Assembly: GCA_017656505.1 (NCBI GenBank)
Contig: JACDNU010000014.1
Span: forward strand, 1-52,510
Direction of reading: 5' to 3'
DNA from: Archaeoglobus sp.
GTDB lineage: Archaea; Halobacteriota; Archaeoglobi; Archaeoglobales; Archaeoglobaceae
Length of the DNA stretch: 52,510 nucleotides
The notes under the pieces were generated by a model. It searched no databases, was not told the DNA's origin, and saw nothing but the letters and a program-made list of their open reading frames with translations. Made by a program: the position numbers and the translations under genes. Position 1 is the first letter of the stretch, and each line of letters opens with the position of its first letter. This document shows positions 26,721 to 36,103 of this stretch, piece by piece.

Positions 26721-26857
26721 AGATTGAAGTTGGAGATGAAAAATTTAAAGTTTGGGGTTCTTGATCCCCGTTTATGATTCTCGTTTATTCTTCTTTATTC
26801 TGCTTCTAATTTTATTGCTTGAATTTTATTTGATAAATTAATCTTGTAAGTCTTGGC

Positions 26858-27832
26858 TTAATCCCGTTTCAAAACGATGGCAATTCCTGTCAGCACAACG
26901 ATCATCGCAAGATATGCATTGGCGGGGAGTAGCTGGCCTAGTATGAGGTAAGCAAGGATTGAAGCTCCAACTGCCTCTCCCAACACAGTTGTTGTGACCG
27001 GTAATGCTTTCATGTGTCTCAGGACATAGTTCAGAATCGTATGACCTATGGACATGGGGATGATGGCGAGCAGTACGAAATAAATCCATGTTTGCATGGG
27101 ATAGTCGAAAAGGTAATGGAAAAGATAATGAAAAAGGTCATATGATAAGGAGAGGTTGATAGGGGGATTTACCGGATTAGCTGGGGAATTGATTGAGAGG
27201 TTTATTATATTGATTAAAAGGGTTGTAAGAGTTGCGACGGAGTAGGTTAGGAATACGTAAGAGTTGAATGCTATTCTGTCTCCCACAAATCTGCCCGTAG
27301 CAAAATAAACACCCCCTGCAACCGCACCTATTAAAGCCAGAACAACACCATACGGGGTGGATGAGGGATCCGCTCCGCTCAGAAAGTACACTCCTCCAAT
27401 GGCTATTGCAGCCCCAAAAAGCTGAATTTTGTTCGGTTTTTCTCCGAAAAAGGAAGAAAAAAAGCCTGAGAAAAGAGCATGAGTACACACAACAGTTGTG
27501 CTTACCGCAACAGAAGCGTGAAAGAGCGACTCAATCCAAGATGCAAAGTGAATGCCCAAAGAAACCCCCGCTACGATGGGGAAACCTAGAAATCGGAGTT
27601 TTTGGGGTTTTTGTATGATTTTAGGCCGTAAGATTAAAAGAATGAAAAGGGAAAGGAAGAGCCTCCAGAATGCGGTCACACTTCCAGGAGCGGATGCTAG
27701 AACGGCTAGGATGGAAGCCAGAGAAATCGCCATCACAGCTATGAAGAGCAGGATTAGAAGCTTAACCCTTGATGGCTCTTTTTTAAGATCGTCTTTTTTG
27801 GAATTAATTGTCTCCTTAACCCCCTTAACCAC
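26858..27832 (-). CDS. EamA/DMT-family transporter
   Basis: 324 residues, ten predicted transmembrane helices in two similar halves, as in drug/metabolite exporters of the EamA family. Typical segments are W-R-L-F-L-S-L-F-I-L-L-I-L-R-P and, near the end, E-A-V-G-A-S-I-L-A-Y-L-I-L-G-Q. The N-terminal 22 residues are charged and cytoplasmic. A loop between the halves is expanded by repeats (F-H-Y-L-F-H-Y-L-F and N-P-V-N-P-P-I-N), encoded by short tandem DNA repeats at about 27108-27175. Substrate unknown. Confidence 0.9.
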   Translation of the reverse strand: MVKGVKETINSKKDDLKKEPSRVKLLILLFIAVMAISLASILAVLASAPGSVTAFWRLFLSLFILLILRPKIIQKPQKLRFLGFPIVAGVSLGIHFASWIESLFHASVAVSTTVVCTHALFSGFFSSFFGEKPNKIQLFGAAIAIGGVYFLSGADPSSTPYGVVLALIGAVAGGVYFATGRFVGDRIAFNSYVFLTYSVATLTTLLINIINLSINSPANPVNPPINLSLSYDLFHYLFHYLFDYPMQTWIYFVLLAIIPMSIGHTILNYVLRHMKALPVTTTVLGEAVGASILAYLILGQLLPANAYLAMIVVLTGIAIVLKRD

Positions 27833-27908
27833 GAATTTTTTCTTTTACCCAGCATAAAATAATTTTCCGTTCCTTCGGGATTTTGAAAAAATTATACAAA
27901 AGGTAAAC

Positions 27909-27934
27909 ATTTTCTGTCATGATAATGACAAAAT
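27909..27934. promoter_or_regulatory. Inverted repeat upstream of the KaiC-like gene
   Basis: ATTTT-C-TGTCAT is followed by GATA and ATGACA-AAAT, giving arms of 10-11 bases with one bulge. It lies about 30 nt before the TATA-like AAATTTATATT (27963-27973) of the KaiC-like gene, a usual place for an activator or repressor site. The binding protein is unknown. Confidence 0.5.
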
Positions 27935-28009
27935 CTTATAACTAGCATCATTATAATGGGAAAAATTTATATTCTAATTGTTTGAAATAAAAACAGGAGA
28001 GTGAAAGTG

Positions 28010-28747
28010 ATGGCTTTAGAAAAGCTTCAAACTGGCATTCCTGGATTTGATGAAATCTGCTATGGAGGATTGTTGAGGGATAGAAGTTACTTGCTTTCAG
28101 GCCCCTCGGGTTCAGGCAAGACGATTTTTGCAGTTCAGTACCTGATTAATGGCATAGAAATGTTCAATGAGCCCGGGATAATGGTTGCCACCGAAGAAAG
28201 GCCACAGCATATCAGGGAACACTTCTCAACCTTTGGATGGGATATGGAGAGGTATGAAGACGAGAACATGCTTGCTATTCTCGACGCAACTTCAACCAAA
28301 ATTGGATTACCCAGTGATGAGAAGTACATCGATGTGAGGCCTTTTGACACTCGTTCTCTCATCGACCAAATAATAAACATTCAGGATGAAATAGGAGCTA
28401 GGAGGGCTGTGCTTGACTCAACAACCTCCATAGGGTTTGCGATTAACGATATTCCCAAATTCAGGATCGAGTTACTCAAGCTCTCAACTACGATGGAAAT
28501 TCTAGGCCTTACTTCGATTTTCACTTGCGAGGTTTTGAGCACAACTGGAGATATGATAAGCAGATTCGGCGTGGAGAATTTCCTAGTTGAGGGTAACATA
28601 GTACTTTACTACACAAAGAGCGAGAACGTGAGGGTGAGAGGCATTGAAATATTCAAGATGAGAGGGAGCAACCACAGCAAGAAAATCCATCCCTTCGAGA
28701 TAACCGATAAAGGAATTGTCGTACACGCCGAGGAAGAGGTTTACTGA
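28010..28747 (+). CDS. KaiC-like RecA-superfamily ATPase
   Basis: 245 residues with a single KaiC domain. Q-T-G-I-P-G-F-D-E and the Walker A loop G-P-S-G-S-G-K-T (31-38) are followed by the acidic pair in A-T-E-E-R-P and a Walker B region R-R-A-V-L-D-S-T-T-S. Such stand-alone archaeal proteins are thought to act as signalling ATPases; targets are unknown. ATG 28010 is chosen because GGAGAG (27996-28001) lies at normal distance, whereas a GTG at 28001 is part of that site. The palindrome at 27909-27934 suggests regulated expression. Confidence 0.88.
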   Translation: MALEKLQTGIPGFDEICYGGLLRDRSYLLSGPSGSGKTIFAVQYLINGIEMFNEPGIMVATEERPQHIREHFSTFGWDMERYEDENMLAILDATSTKIGLPSDEKYIDVRPFDTRSLIDQIINIQDEIGARRAVLDSTTSIGFAINDIPKFRIELLKLSTTMEILGLTSIFTCEVLSTTGDMISRFGVENFLVEGNIVLYYTKSENVRVRGIEIFKMRGSNHSKKIHPFEITDKGIVVHAEEEVY

Positions 28748-28821
28748 ATCTGAGTTAAATCGAATTAATCCAATCTTCTTTTTCTTTTGGAAGTAAATTC
28801 AGCCTCAAAAAAACTTTAACC

Positions 28822-29652
28822 CTATAGCTTAATTTCGATCCCATATACCTTTTCGACATTGTCAACGCAGATCTTTTGTGCAACCTCCCCATAACCAAGT
28901 TCGTAGAGCTCCTTTACCCTTCTTGGCACGGTTTTAGGGCCCAGAATTGCACCAGGTCTAGTTTTGTCATCAATGTAGTCTGTTTCAACTAAAAATCTGT
29001 CTCCTTCTTCTGCAGCACTAACAACATTCCCATTTCCGGCTATAACTGATGGAAAGAGTCCTATTTCCTTAAACTCCTTCACAGCTGGTGGAGCGAAGTG
29101 CTTGACAACTTTTTTAAGCTTTATTCCAGCTTTTTTCGCTATTTTCGCTATCTCTTTCATTCCCTTAAAGCTGTAGCTTTCAGTATGAAGTTGAACGGCA
29201 CATCCGACTTCTTTAGCAACGATGAAAGCATGTTCCATAACTTCGTTGCTCAACTTCCAAACTTCTTTGCTCACCTTATAATGGGGTCTGCCACTTTTTA
29301 TCGCAACCGCCTTTCCTTCTTCGACGTACTTTCCCGCTAGTTCCAAAGCTTCCTTCATAATTTCAGCTGACTTCTCATACCCCAGTTTTTCTCCGAGTAT
29401 CGTTATCTCTGCCGGATGTACGGCAAGAACGGCAAAAGCTCTTACAATCTCATTCGCCTGCTCGACAAGTCTGAGATGATCATCGAAAATGATCCTGAAA
29501 TCATCACCCTTTTTCGGGTAAACTCCATAATAGGGACTGATCAGGGAGACGAGGAGAACGTGTGTCCCTCCGGCATTTCTGAACTGCTTCAAAGCCTTGA
29601 GCCTGAGATGGTTGTAGAGGTGCATGTGGTTGTCGGTTATTATCCTTTCCAT
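28822..29652 (-). CDS. TatD-related metal-dependent hydrolase
   Basis: 276 residues, amidohydrolase-type TIM barrel. Metal ligands appear in D-N-H-M-H (7-11), A-V-H-P-A-E, Q-L-H-T-E, K-H-F-A-P and E-T-D-Y-I-D-D. The archaeal TatD-like branch is close to this; members are DNases or uncharacterised hydrolases. The DNA substrate is not shown by sequence. Single gene, convergent with the KaiC-like gene. Confidence 0.85.
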   Translation of the reverse strand: MERIITDNHMHLYNHLRLKALKQFRNAGGTHVLLVSLISPYYGVYPKKGDDFRIIFDDHLRLVEQANEIVRAFAVLAVHPAEITILGEKLGYEKSAEIMKEALELAGKYVEEGKAVAIKSGRPHYKVSKEVWKLSNEVMEHAFIVAKEVGCAVQLHTESYSFKGMKEIAKIAKKAGIKLKKVVKHFAPPAVKEFKEIGLFPSVIAGNGNVVSAAEEGDRFLVETDYIDDKTRPGAILGPKTVPRRVKELYELGYGEVAQKICVDNVEKVYGIEIKL

Positions 29653-29800
29653 GTGCGAAATTCAGGCGTGGGAAAGAAAAAGTTGTTGATAAAAAGTTTG
29701 ACTTGTCAGCTTGCTCATCGACCCTTTCCTTCAATGCTATTTCAATTGTTTCAACGTTGCTTCAGTGGCGGATCAAGATGGCTGCAATAACCGGACAAAG

Positions 29801-29810
29801 AATTTAAAGG
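29801..29810 (+). promoter_or_regulatory. TATA box of the second MFS gene
   Basis: AATTTAAAGG is centred 25 nt before the ATG at 29830, consistent with a leaderless transcript even though the gene is broken. Confidence 0.5.
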
Positions 29811-29829
29811 TTTATATCGAACCATTGAC

Positions 29830-31173
29830 ATGCGAAAAACTGTACTCCTTGTGATTTCCCTCTCCTCCTTTCTGACCCCTTTCACACTTTCTTCGGTAAA
29901 CGTTGCCTTACCAACGATAGGGAAGGAGTTTGCTGTAGATGCGATAACACTTAACTGGATAGCTACCGCTTATCTGCTATCATCTGCGATGTTCCTTGTA
30001 CCTTTCGGTAGACTTGCAGATATAAAAGGAAGAAAGAGGGTTTTTACCATCGGAATTTTTCTTTTCACCCTTGGTTCAACTCTTGCCGGTTTTTCCAATT
30101 CAGCTGAGATGATAATCGTCTTCCGAATTTTGCAAGGAGTTGGAGGGGGAATGGTTTTTGCAACTGTATTGCGATACTCACATCCGTTTTTGAGCCCAAA
30201 GAAAGGGGAAAAGTGCTTGGTATAAACGTTGCTGCTGTTTATACTGGCTTAAGCCTTGGCCCGTTTTTCGGTGGGATACTGACTCAGCACTTCGGATGGA
30301 GGAGTGTGTTTCTTATAATAGGGCCCTTTGGAATCCTTATAATCCTTCTAGCATTTTTGAGACTGAAGGCCGAGTGGGCTGATGCGAGGGGTGAGAAATT
30401 CGACTTGCTTGGTTCCTCACTTTACAGCCTGATGCTCGTTTTTATTATGGTGAGGGTTTCTAATTCCTCGCTTGTACTGATAATCCTCGGATTCGCATTT
30501 TTGTTTGGATTTGTGCTGTGGGAAAGCAGAATTGAGCAACCGGTGCTTGAAATAAGGCTTTTCAGGAGAAATTTGACCTTTGCCCTCTCAAATCTCGCAG
30601 CGTTACTCAATTATTCAGCAACCTTTGCAATAACCTTTCTGCTCAGCCTGTATCTGCAGTACGTTAAAGCCCTATCACCTCAGGAAGCGGGAACGATCCT
30701 TGTTGCACAGCCAGCAATAATGGCGATTTTCTCGCCCGCAGCGGGATGGTTATCTGATAGAATAGAACCTAGGGTGGTTGCTTCAGCTGGAATGGCAGTT
30801 ATAGCTATCGGCCTCTTTGGTTTCTCCATGATAGATGAGCGAACCTCTTTAGAATTGATAGTGGAAAATTTGATGTTTCTAGGCTTTGACTTTGCTCTTT
30901 TCAGCTCTCCAAATACGAACGCGATCATGGGTTCAGTTGAGAAGAAATTCTACGGAATTGCCTCGGCAACGTTAGCGACAATGAGAGTAGTTGGACAAAT
31001 GCTGAGCATGGCGGTAGTTATGCTCATCTTTGCGATATACCTGGGTAGGGTTGCAATAACACCAGAAATTTATGATTTGCTCGTTGAGAGCACGAGAGTA
31101 TCTTTTATTGTTTTTTTCGGTCTTATGCGTAGTTGGAATTTTTGCCTCTCTTGGGAGGGGCAGGATAAGGTGA
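29830..31173 (+). pseudogene. DHA2-like MFS transporter with two frameshifts
   Basis: About 447 codons after repair, probably 14 helices, resembling drug:proton antiporters (N-V-A-L-P-T-I-G near residue 25 and G-R-L-A-D-I-K-G-R-K-R near 60-70). The first frame fails at about 30155-30165, just after G-G-G-M-V-F-A-T. The reading frame one base back continues as C-I-A-I-L-T-S-V-F-E-P and leads into the rest of the protein, so one base is missing. A second break is at the seven-T run 31111-31117: with six T the end reads V-L-C-V-V-G-I-F-A-S-L and stops at 31173, a normal MFS end. Without it the frame runs on to 31223 with an unrelated tail. Decay or sequencing error are both possible. Confidence 0.85.
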
Positions 31174-31241
31174 GAGCAGTTATGAAACAAGGAATAATAA
31201 AAAATAGAGTAAATATAGAATAAATCTTAGAAATCATGAAA

Positions 31242-32690
31242 TCAATCAAGCTGGAGATATTCTTTTTTCACGTGTTTGTAATGCTCAACGGGCATGAGAT
31301 TGTATAAAGCTCGCTCCACAACCTCGCTCAGCGATGGATGGATGTGCATAGCATCGAAATCCTGAAGTTTAGCATCGACCCCCATCAAAGCGATTATCTC
31401 GTGGATGAGGATGGAAGCGTATGGGCCGAAGACGTGAGCACCGAGAATCCTCCCGTCTCTTGTTAGAATCACCTTTACGAAGTAGTTCTCCGCTCCCATC
31501 GCCATTCCCTTGGCGGTATCTTCGTATCTGTAGAACCCTATAAGGACTTTATCACCGAATTCTTTTACCGCCTCGCTCTCTTTCATCCCAACCCCTGCGA
31601 TCTCTGGATGTGTGAACACAGCGTGGGGCACCTTGCTGTAGTCGACTTTCACCTTTCTCTTCAAGAATGCGTTCTGAAAGACTATGCTCGATTCATAGTT
31701 CGCTACATGTTTGAAGAGGTACCTGCCGTTTGCATCTCCTAAAGCGTAAATGCCGGGCATTGAAGTCTCGAGATACTCGTTAACTTTAATCCATCCTGCA
31801 TCATCTGTCTCAATTCCTCCTCTCTCTGGATGCAGAATGTCGGAGTTGGAAGCTCTTCCGGCAGCAACGAGAATCTCGTCGAATTCAGCCTCCCTCAATC
31901 TGCCATTCTCAAGATCTTTTGCGACAATAACCTTCTTCTCTCCCTCTTTCTTCACCTCTACAACCTCATGGTTGGTTACGATTTCCATATGTTGCGAGAA
32001 TTCTCTTTTTGCAGCTTGGGAAACCTCTGGCTCCTCTTGGGGGAGGAAATAGGGGTTTCTTCCAAATATCGTTATCTCAGCTCCCATAGACGATAGAAAA
32101 TGCCCGTATTCAGCAGCAACGTATCCTCCTCCGATAATACCAAAACTTTCAGGCAGGTCGTCTAACTTCAGGATCGTATCGCTTGTAAGGTATCCAGTAT
32201 CCTTCAAACCCTTGATAGGAGGAATTAGAGGTTTTGAACCTGTGCAAAGAATTATGTTCTTTGACTTAATCCTCTTTTTTCCAACCTTCAGGACGTAGGG
32301 TTCTATGAATTCGGCTTTTTCATGGTAATAATCGAGATCCGAGCTTTCAAGACCATTTTTTATCGCTTCGATATCCTCGTATATCAGACTCCTCATTCTT
32401 TTCATGATTTTCCTGAAGTCTATTGATTCGATCTTCGCATCTATCCCGAATTTTTTTGCTCTTTCGACAGTTCTAACTAGTTCCGCATGATAGAGAAGAA
32501 TTTTCGTGGGAATACAGGCTCTTGTAAGGCAAATTCCACCCGGCTCGTCTTTATCGATAACCGCAACCTTCATCTCAGGCTTATGCCTAAGAATTTCGCT
32601 GACGATATTCATCGCCGAGCCTGTTCCGATCGCTATTAGATCGTACTCCTTTGGATTATATTCCTTCATATTCATACCTTCTTTCCCCAT
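31242..32690 (-). CDS. Dihydrolipoamide dehydrogenase-like flavoprotein
   Basis: 482 residues, pyridine nucleotide-disulfide oxidoreductase class I. FAD binding near I-A-I-G-T-G-S-A; redox pair Cys54/Cys59 in G-G-I-C-L-T-R-A-C-I-P-T-K; NAD(P) loop G-I-I-G-G-G-Y-V-A-A-E-Y; second FAD motif A-L-G-D-A-N-G; C-terminal catalytic H-I-H-P-S-L-S-E. All residues for Lpd/mercuric reductase chemistry are present, but no 2-oxoacid dehydrogenase or glycine cleavage gene lies nearby. It may reduce lipoyl proteins elsewhere, or another disulfide. The start may be the internal ATG at 32669, with GAAGG before it. Confidence 0.88.
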   Translation of the reverse strand: MGKEGMNMKEYNPKEYDLIAIGTGSAMNIVSEILRHKPEMKVAVIDKDEPGGICLTRACIPTKILLYHAELVRTVERAKKFGIDAKIESIDFRKIMKRMRSLIYEDIEAIKNGLESSDLDYYHEKAEFIEPYVLKVGKKRIKSKNIILCTGSKPLIPPIKGLKDTGYLTSDTILKLDDLPESFGIIGGGYVAAEYGHFLSSMGAEITIFGRNPYFLPQEEPEVSQAAKREFSQHMEIVTNHEVVEVKKEGEKKVIVAKDLENGRLREAEFDEILVAAGRASNSDILHPERGGIETDDAGWIKVNEYLETSMPGIYALGDANGRYLFKHVANYESSIVFQNAFLKRKVKVDYSKVPHAVFTHPEIAGVGMKESEAVKEFGDKVLIGFYRYEDTAKGMAMGAENYFVKVILTRDGRILGAHVFGPYASILIHEIIALMGVDAKLQDFDAMHIHPSLSEVVERALYNLMPVEHYKHVKKEYLQLD

Positions 32691-32871
32691 ATCCCGTATC
32701 CCTCATGACCTATACTCTCAAAAGGTAGGAAAAAACCGCTTGGCTTGGAAATCCTCTCATTTCAAGAAACTTTCGATTCATCTTGTATAAGCTTATCGTT
32801 TATCGTTGTTTTTCGTTGTTCATATGTTAATCCCCCAAATTTTGCCTTATACCTTCGTCGCTCTCGCTAGG

Positions 32872-33636
32872 TCATCTGCTTAATCTGCTTGATCTGCTTG
32901 AGCAGATCTGCTTAAGCAAATCTAGAACTCCTTTGAACGTGTATTTTTCTGGAATTACCGCATCAATTCCGAATTTTCTGAGCTCATCTTTTGTAGGCGG
33001 GCCTATCGCAACTACAGTAATTTTATCCAAAGCATCCTTCGTTTCATTTAGAATTCCACTCTTTTCTGCCAGCTCAAAGAAACTTCTCACCATCATTCTC
33101 GAAGAGAAGACTATGGCATCTAAGCTGCCTGAACTGCCTGAACTGCTTAAACTGACCAATTCAAACAAAAATTTCCTTTGTTCATCGCCATGCTCATGGC
33201 TGATAGTGTACAGCACGTATTCCCTAACATCCGCTATCTCAGCCAGTTTAAGCAACTCCGGGTCTCCTTTATCACTTCTAAAAATAGCAACCTTTTTCCC
33301 CTTTAACTCATCTTTGAATTCCGTGTAAAGAGTTTTAGAATCGAATTTGCTTGGTAGCAGAGATTTTATTCCCTCTCCCTCTAAAATCTTTGCAGTTGAC
33401 GGCCCGATTGAAATTACTCTGGCTTTTCTCAATCTATTCAAAATGGAGTTGTTGATAAGTATTCTAGCTGCGGTCTGGCTGGTTATTATCGCGTACTCGA
33501 ATTGAAAATTATCAGGCTCAAGTTCTGCTTCTTCTATTCTCAGAAAGGGAACTCCAACAACCTTAAAGCCGGCAGATGAAAAGAGCTTCTTCGTTTCTTC
33601 CATGTACTCTGCTGGTCTGAGGATTGCAACCTTCAT
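32872..33636 (-). CDS. hemD: Uroporphyrinogen-III synthase
   Basis: 254 residues from M-K-V-A-I-L-R-P at 33636; the frame is open to 33747, but that extension is unlike the family. The enzyme closes hydroxymethylbilane to uroporphyrinogen III for siroheme, heme, F430 or cobamide. Weakly conserved marks are visible: T-S-Q-T-A-A-R in the first lobe, S-I-G-P-S-T-A-K, and V-V-A-I-G-P-P-T in the second. A Ser/Gly-rich loop (S-S-S-G-S-S-G-S) and the C-terminal tail (C-S-S-R-S-S-R-L-S-R) are encoded by short tandem repeats and look like recent expansions. Other hem genes are absent here. Confidence 0.85.
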   Translation of the reverse strand: MKVAILRPAEYMEETKKLFSSAGFKVVGVPFLRIEEAELEPDNFQFEYAIITSQTAARILINNSILNRLRKARVISIGPSTAKILEGEGIKSLLPSKFDSKTLYTEFKDELKGKKVAIFRSDKGDPELLKLAEIADVREYVLYTISHEHGDEQRKFLFELVSLSSSGSSGSLDAIVFSSRMMVRSFFELAEKSGILNETKDALDKITVVAIGPPTKDELRKFGIDAVIPEKYTFKGVLDLLKQICSSRSSRLSR

Positions 33637-33756
33637 CCGTTTAATGCTGATACCACGCTTTTTATTAATTGTGTGTTCTATGCTTTTGCAGGAAAAGTTT
33701 TCAGAGATCCGTAGGCAAAGGCCTGCAAGCAAAGATTTTTCGGCCAAAAGGCAAAA

Positions 33757-34410
33757 TCAGAAGTAGAAGAGTCTCCTTCCAATCCTAACCAGATCAAATA
33801 TCGTCGCATTGTAGTCTATTAGCCTAGAAATCTGCTTTTGAAAAATTCTGGCTGTGATATAAGCATCGCTCAGAGCATCATGTCTTGTGGTCTCAGAGAT
33901 GCCGTATGTTTTCATGATCGTGTCGAAATCGAGTCTGTACGTTATGGCTATTCCCTTTTTCCTTAAAAGCCATGCCTCGATTTCTGCAATGTCCGCATAT
34001 CTCTCAGGAGAGAACTTTTTCTTCATTTTTTCCTTAAAGGATCTTTTCAGGAATTCAATGTCAAAAAGCGTGGCAAAGCCAATTAAAACCTTCCCCTCAA
34101 TCAGTTCAAGAACCTCCTTACCAACCTCCTCAAAGGCCGGAGCTGGGGAGACATCGCTTGGGCATATACCATGAAATTCTATCGACTTGTAACGGAACTT
34201 TTTCGGCTTGATGAGAGTGTAGTAGTGCTTTCCCGCATGAATCCTCATACCTGTCATTGGGATTAGAGCTATGGCTAAAATTTCATCCTTTTTAGGATTC
34301 AAACCTGTTGTTTCAAGGTCAATGACGCAAAATTCGGTTTTTTCGAGGTCGGATTCCATTTCCGATTCTGTCTCTAATTCTATCACTTCAGAAAGTTCGT
34401 TTCCACCCAT
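33757..34410 (-). CDS. DEDDh 3'-5' exonuclease (DnaQ/epsilon-like)
   Basis: 217 residues. Exo I has Asp31 and Glu33 in V-I-D-L-E-T-T-G; Exo II has Asp117 in T-L-F-D-I-E-F; Exo III has His177 and Asp182 in R-H-D-A-L-S-D-A. All catalytic residues are present. The first 23 residues are acidic. The gene overlaps the end of the cNMP/CBS/DUF294 gene by 28 bases and closes the acetate module. In proteobacteria a similar exonuclease accompanies DUF294 proteins and acetate permeases; its job there is unknown. It is therefore more likely a partner in nucleotide signalling or RNA turnover than a replicase proofreading subunit. Confidence 0.9.
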   Translation of the reverse strand: MGGNELSEVIELETESEMESDLEKTEFCVIDLETTGLNPKKDEILAIALIPMTGMRIHAGKHYYTLIKPKKFRYKSIEFHGICPSDVSPAPAFEEVGKEVLELIEGKVLIGFATLFDIEFLKRSFKEKMKKKFSPERYADIAEIEAWLLRKKGIAITYRLDFDTIMKTYGISETTRHDALSDAYITARIFQKQISRLIDYNATIFDLVRIGRRLFYF

Positions 34411-36059
34411 TGTCCCATCTCTCTGATGACCCCACTTGATTTTTTGACAACCAGATCATCGAACTTATCCTTTCCGGTCAGCTTTATCTTGAGTTCTATT
34501 TTTTTGAGGGCAAGATACGCTTCTCTAAGATCTTCTGCAAGGTTTTTCGGGATGATAACTCCTGATAAAAGTTTTATTCGCTCTGGTGTAGGCCTGGATG
34601 TTTTGTCCCCAAGCAGAATCGATAGAGACTTCGCGCAATCAGACACGAAGGAAGTTAGGCTTTCGACGGAGTTACCGTATTCGGATAGCTCTAATTCCGA
34701 TAAAAGCTTTCTCAGAGACAAAATCGCTAGGTCATTGCTTAGATAAGAATTTACAGCTTCCCTGAATCTGACGTACAACGCTCCATCGCCAAGAAGGTAT
34801 CTCGAATCGAGAAAATCGAGGGCGTTTGAAGTATTCACACATGAACGTAGAAAGCTATCAACCTCCCCTCCATAACAGAGATTAACTTCAAGCTCAATTC
34901 CAACCCTTCTGACGTCTTCATAGAATTCGTTTAGAAGTGGTTGCAAGTCATCTTTTACGAGCACAAAAAATCTGAGTTTAATTGGAAATGATGGTTCTCT
35001 TCTTCCAAAATCGGCTATTGGTGTGAAGACAAAATTTTTTGAGATTTCTTTTCTTTCAATACCCCTAAATTCGGCGATCTTTTTCAAAATCATGTCAACC
35101 AAGCTTGTAACAACCGTGGAAATTGAAGAATAATCGAAGCCAGATTCGATCATGTTTATAATAGAGATCTTGATCTCGCTGAATATTCCTTCAAGCTCCT
35201 CAATATCTTTGCACCTCATCACTTTCTTCGATAAGGGAAGCAGAGATGAATGGGACTCTATCTTTGATATCAGATCCTTTGAGGAAATCAACCCAACCAC
35301 TCTGCCATCTTCCACAACGGGAAGATGATTGATCGCTTTTGAAACGAATTTCAGATAGGCATCCATGAGTGAAGCTTCCGAGTCGACAGCCTCGACGGGA
35401 GAGGACATAACTTCCTTTACAGCTAGATCAAAGGAGATGTTCTCGTTGACGAATCTTACTATGTCGGAGTGGGTGATTATACCGAGAGGTCTCATTCCGT
35501 CATCGACGACAACAACACTTCCAACTTTATGCAGGTTCATCAGCCTTACAGCATCCCTGATGCTCTTGTGGGATGCTATAACCACGGGAGATTTTCTTGC
35601 TAGGTTGATCACCGAATCCGCATACAGATCATCCACCCTGTTCTCATCGTACAGTTTAAGCAAAGAGTAGAATTTTCTCGACAAGATTTTCCTGAAGAAT
35701 TCCCCGAATCTTTCGTTTCTTGAGATCAGATTTTTAACTCTATCTGCTTTAAGTTCAAAGCAAACGGAATCCTCCAATGCTTTTGCCGTATACTCGGTCG
35801 GTAAACCGTTGAGCGAAGCTTCTATCCCAAAGAGCTCATCTTCAAAAACAACCTCGATCAAATCTTTATCACTTATCAATCCAATTTTTCCTTCTCTAAC
35901 GAAATAGAGACGATTGATCTTTTTGCCTTTCTTAAAAATCGTTTTACCCGCTTTGTAAAATGAAACTTCCATATCATCTAAGAGGAGTTCGATCTCCTTT
36001 CCAGAGAGGAATGAGAAGGGCTTGATCTTTGATAGGTAGTGGGATGGAGGGAAGCTCAC
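34383..36059 (-). CDS. cNMP-binding/CBS/DUF294 protein with degenerate nucleotidyltransferase
   Basis: 558 residues. Residues 15-135 form a cyclic-nucleotide-binding-like domain; 155-265 are a CBS pair (G-S-V-V-V-V-D-D, G-I-I-T-H-S-D-I; H-L-P-V-V-E, G-L-I-S-S-K-D-L); 290-430 match the DUF294 nucleotidyltransferase; the rest is DUF294 C-terminal helices. In the transferase motif the expected G-S-x-G-R-R-E plus D-x-D reads A-D-F-G-R-R-E and then K-L-R-F-F-V-L-V (351-368), so the metal-binding aspartates are missing. It is probably a regulatory, catalytically dead partner of the next protein. Such proteins are inferred to sense nucleotides; in proteobacteria they sit beside acetate symporter genes. 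Confidence 0.88.
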   Translation of the reverse strand: MSFPPSHYLSKIKPFSFLSGKEIELLLDDMEVSFYKAGKTIFKKGKKINRLYFVREGKIGLISDKDLIEVVFEDELFGIEASLNGLPTEYTAKALEDSVCFELKADRVKNLISRNERFGEFFRKILSRKFYSLLKLYDENRVDDLYADSVINLARKSPVVIASHKSIRDAVRLMNLHKVGSVVVVDDGMRPLGIITHSDIVRFVNENISFDLAVKEVMSSPVEAVDSEASLMDAYLKFVSKAINHLPVVEDGRVVGLISSKDLISKIESHSSLLPLSKKVMRCKDIEELEGIFSEIKISIINMIESGFDYSSISTVVTSLVDMILKKIAEFRGIERKEISKNFVFTPIADFGRREPSFPIKLRFFVLVKDDLQPLLNEFYEDVRRVGIELEVNLCYGGEVDSFLRSCVNTSNALDFLDSRYLLGDGALYVRFREAVNSYLSNDLAILSLRKLLSELELSEYGNSVESLTSFVSDCAKSLSILLGDKTSRPTPERIKLLSGVIIPKNLAEDLREAYLALKKIELKIKLTGKDKFDDLVVKKSSGVIREMGQWVETNFLK

Positions 36060-36103
36060 CCTATCACCTCAGAAAAGCAAGCTTAAGCGAACTGTCAAAA
36101 ATA

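Noticed and set aside
33757-34410. Calling the DEDDh exonuclease a replicative proofreading subunit
   Set aside because: Archaeal replicases carry their own proofreading domain or differ, and the gene is embedded in the acetate module.
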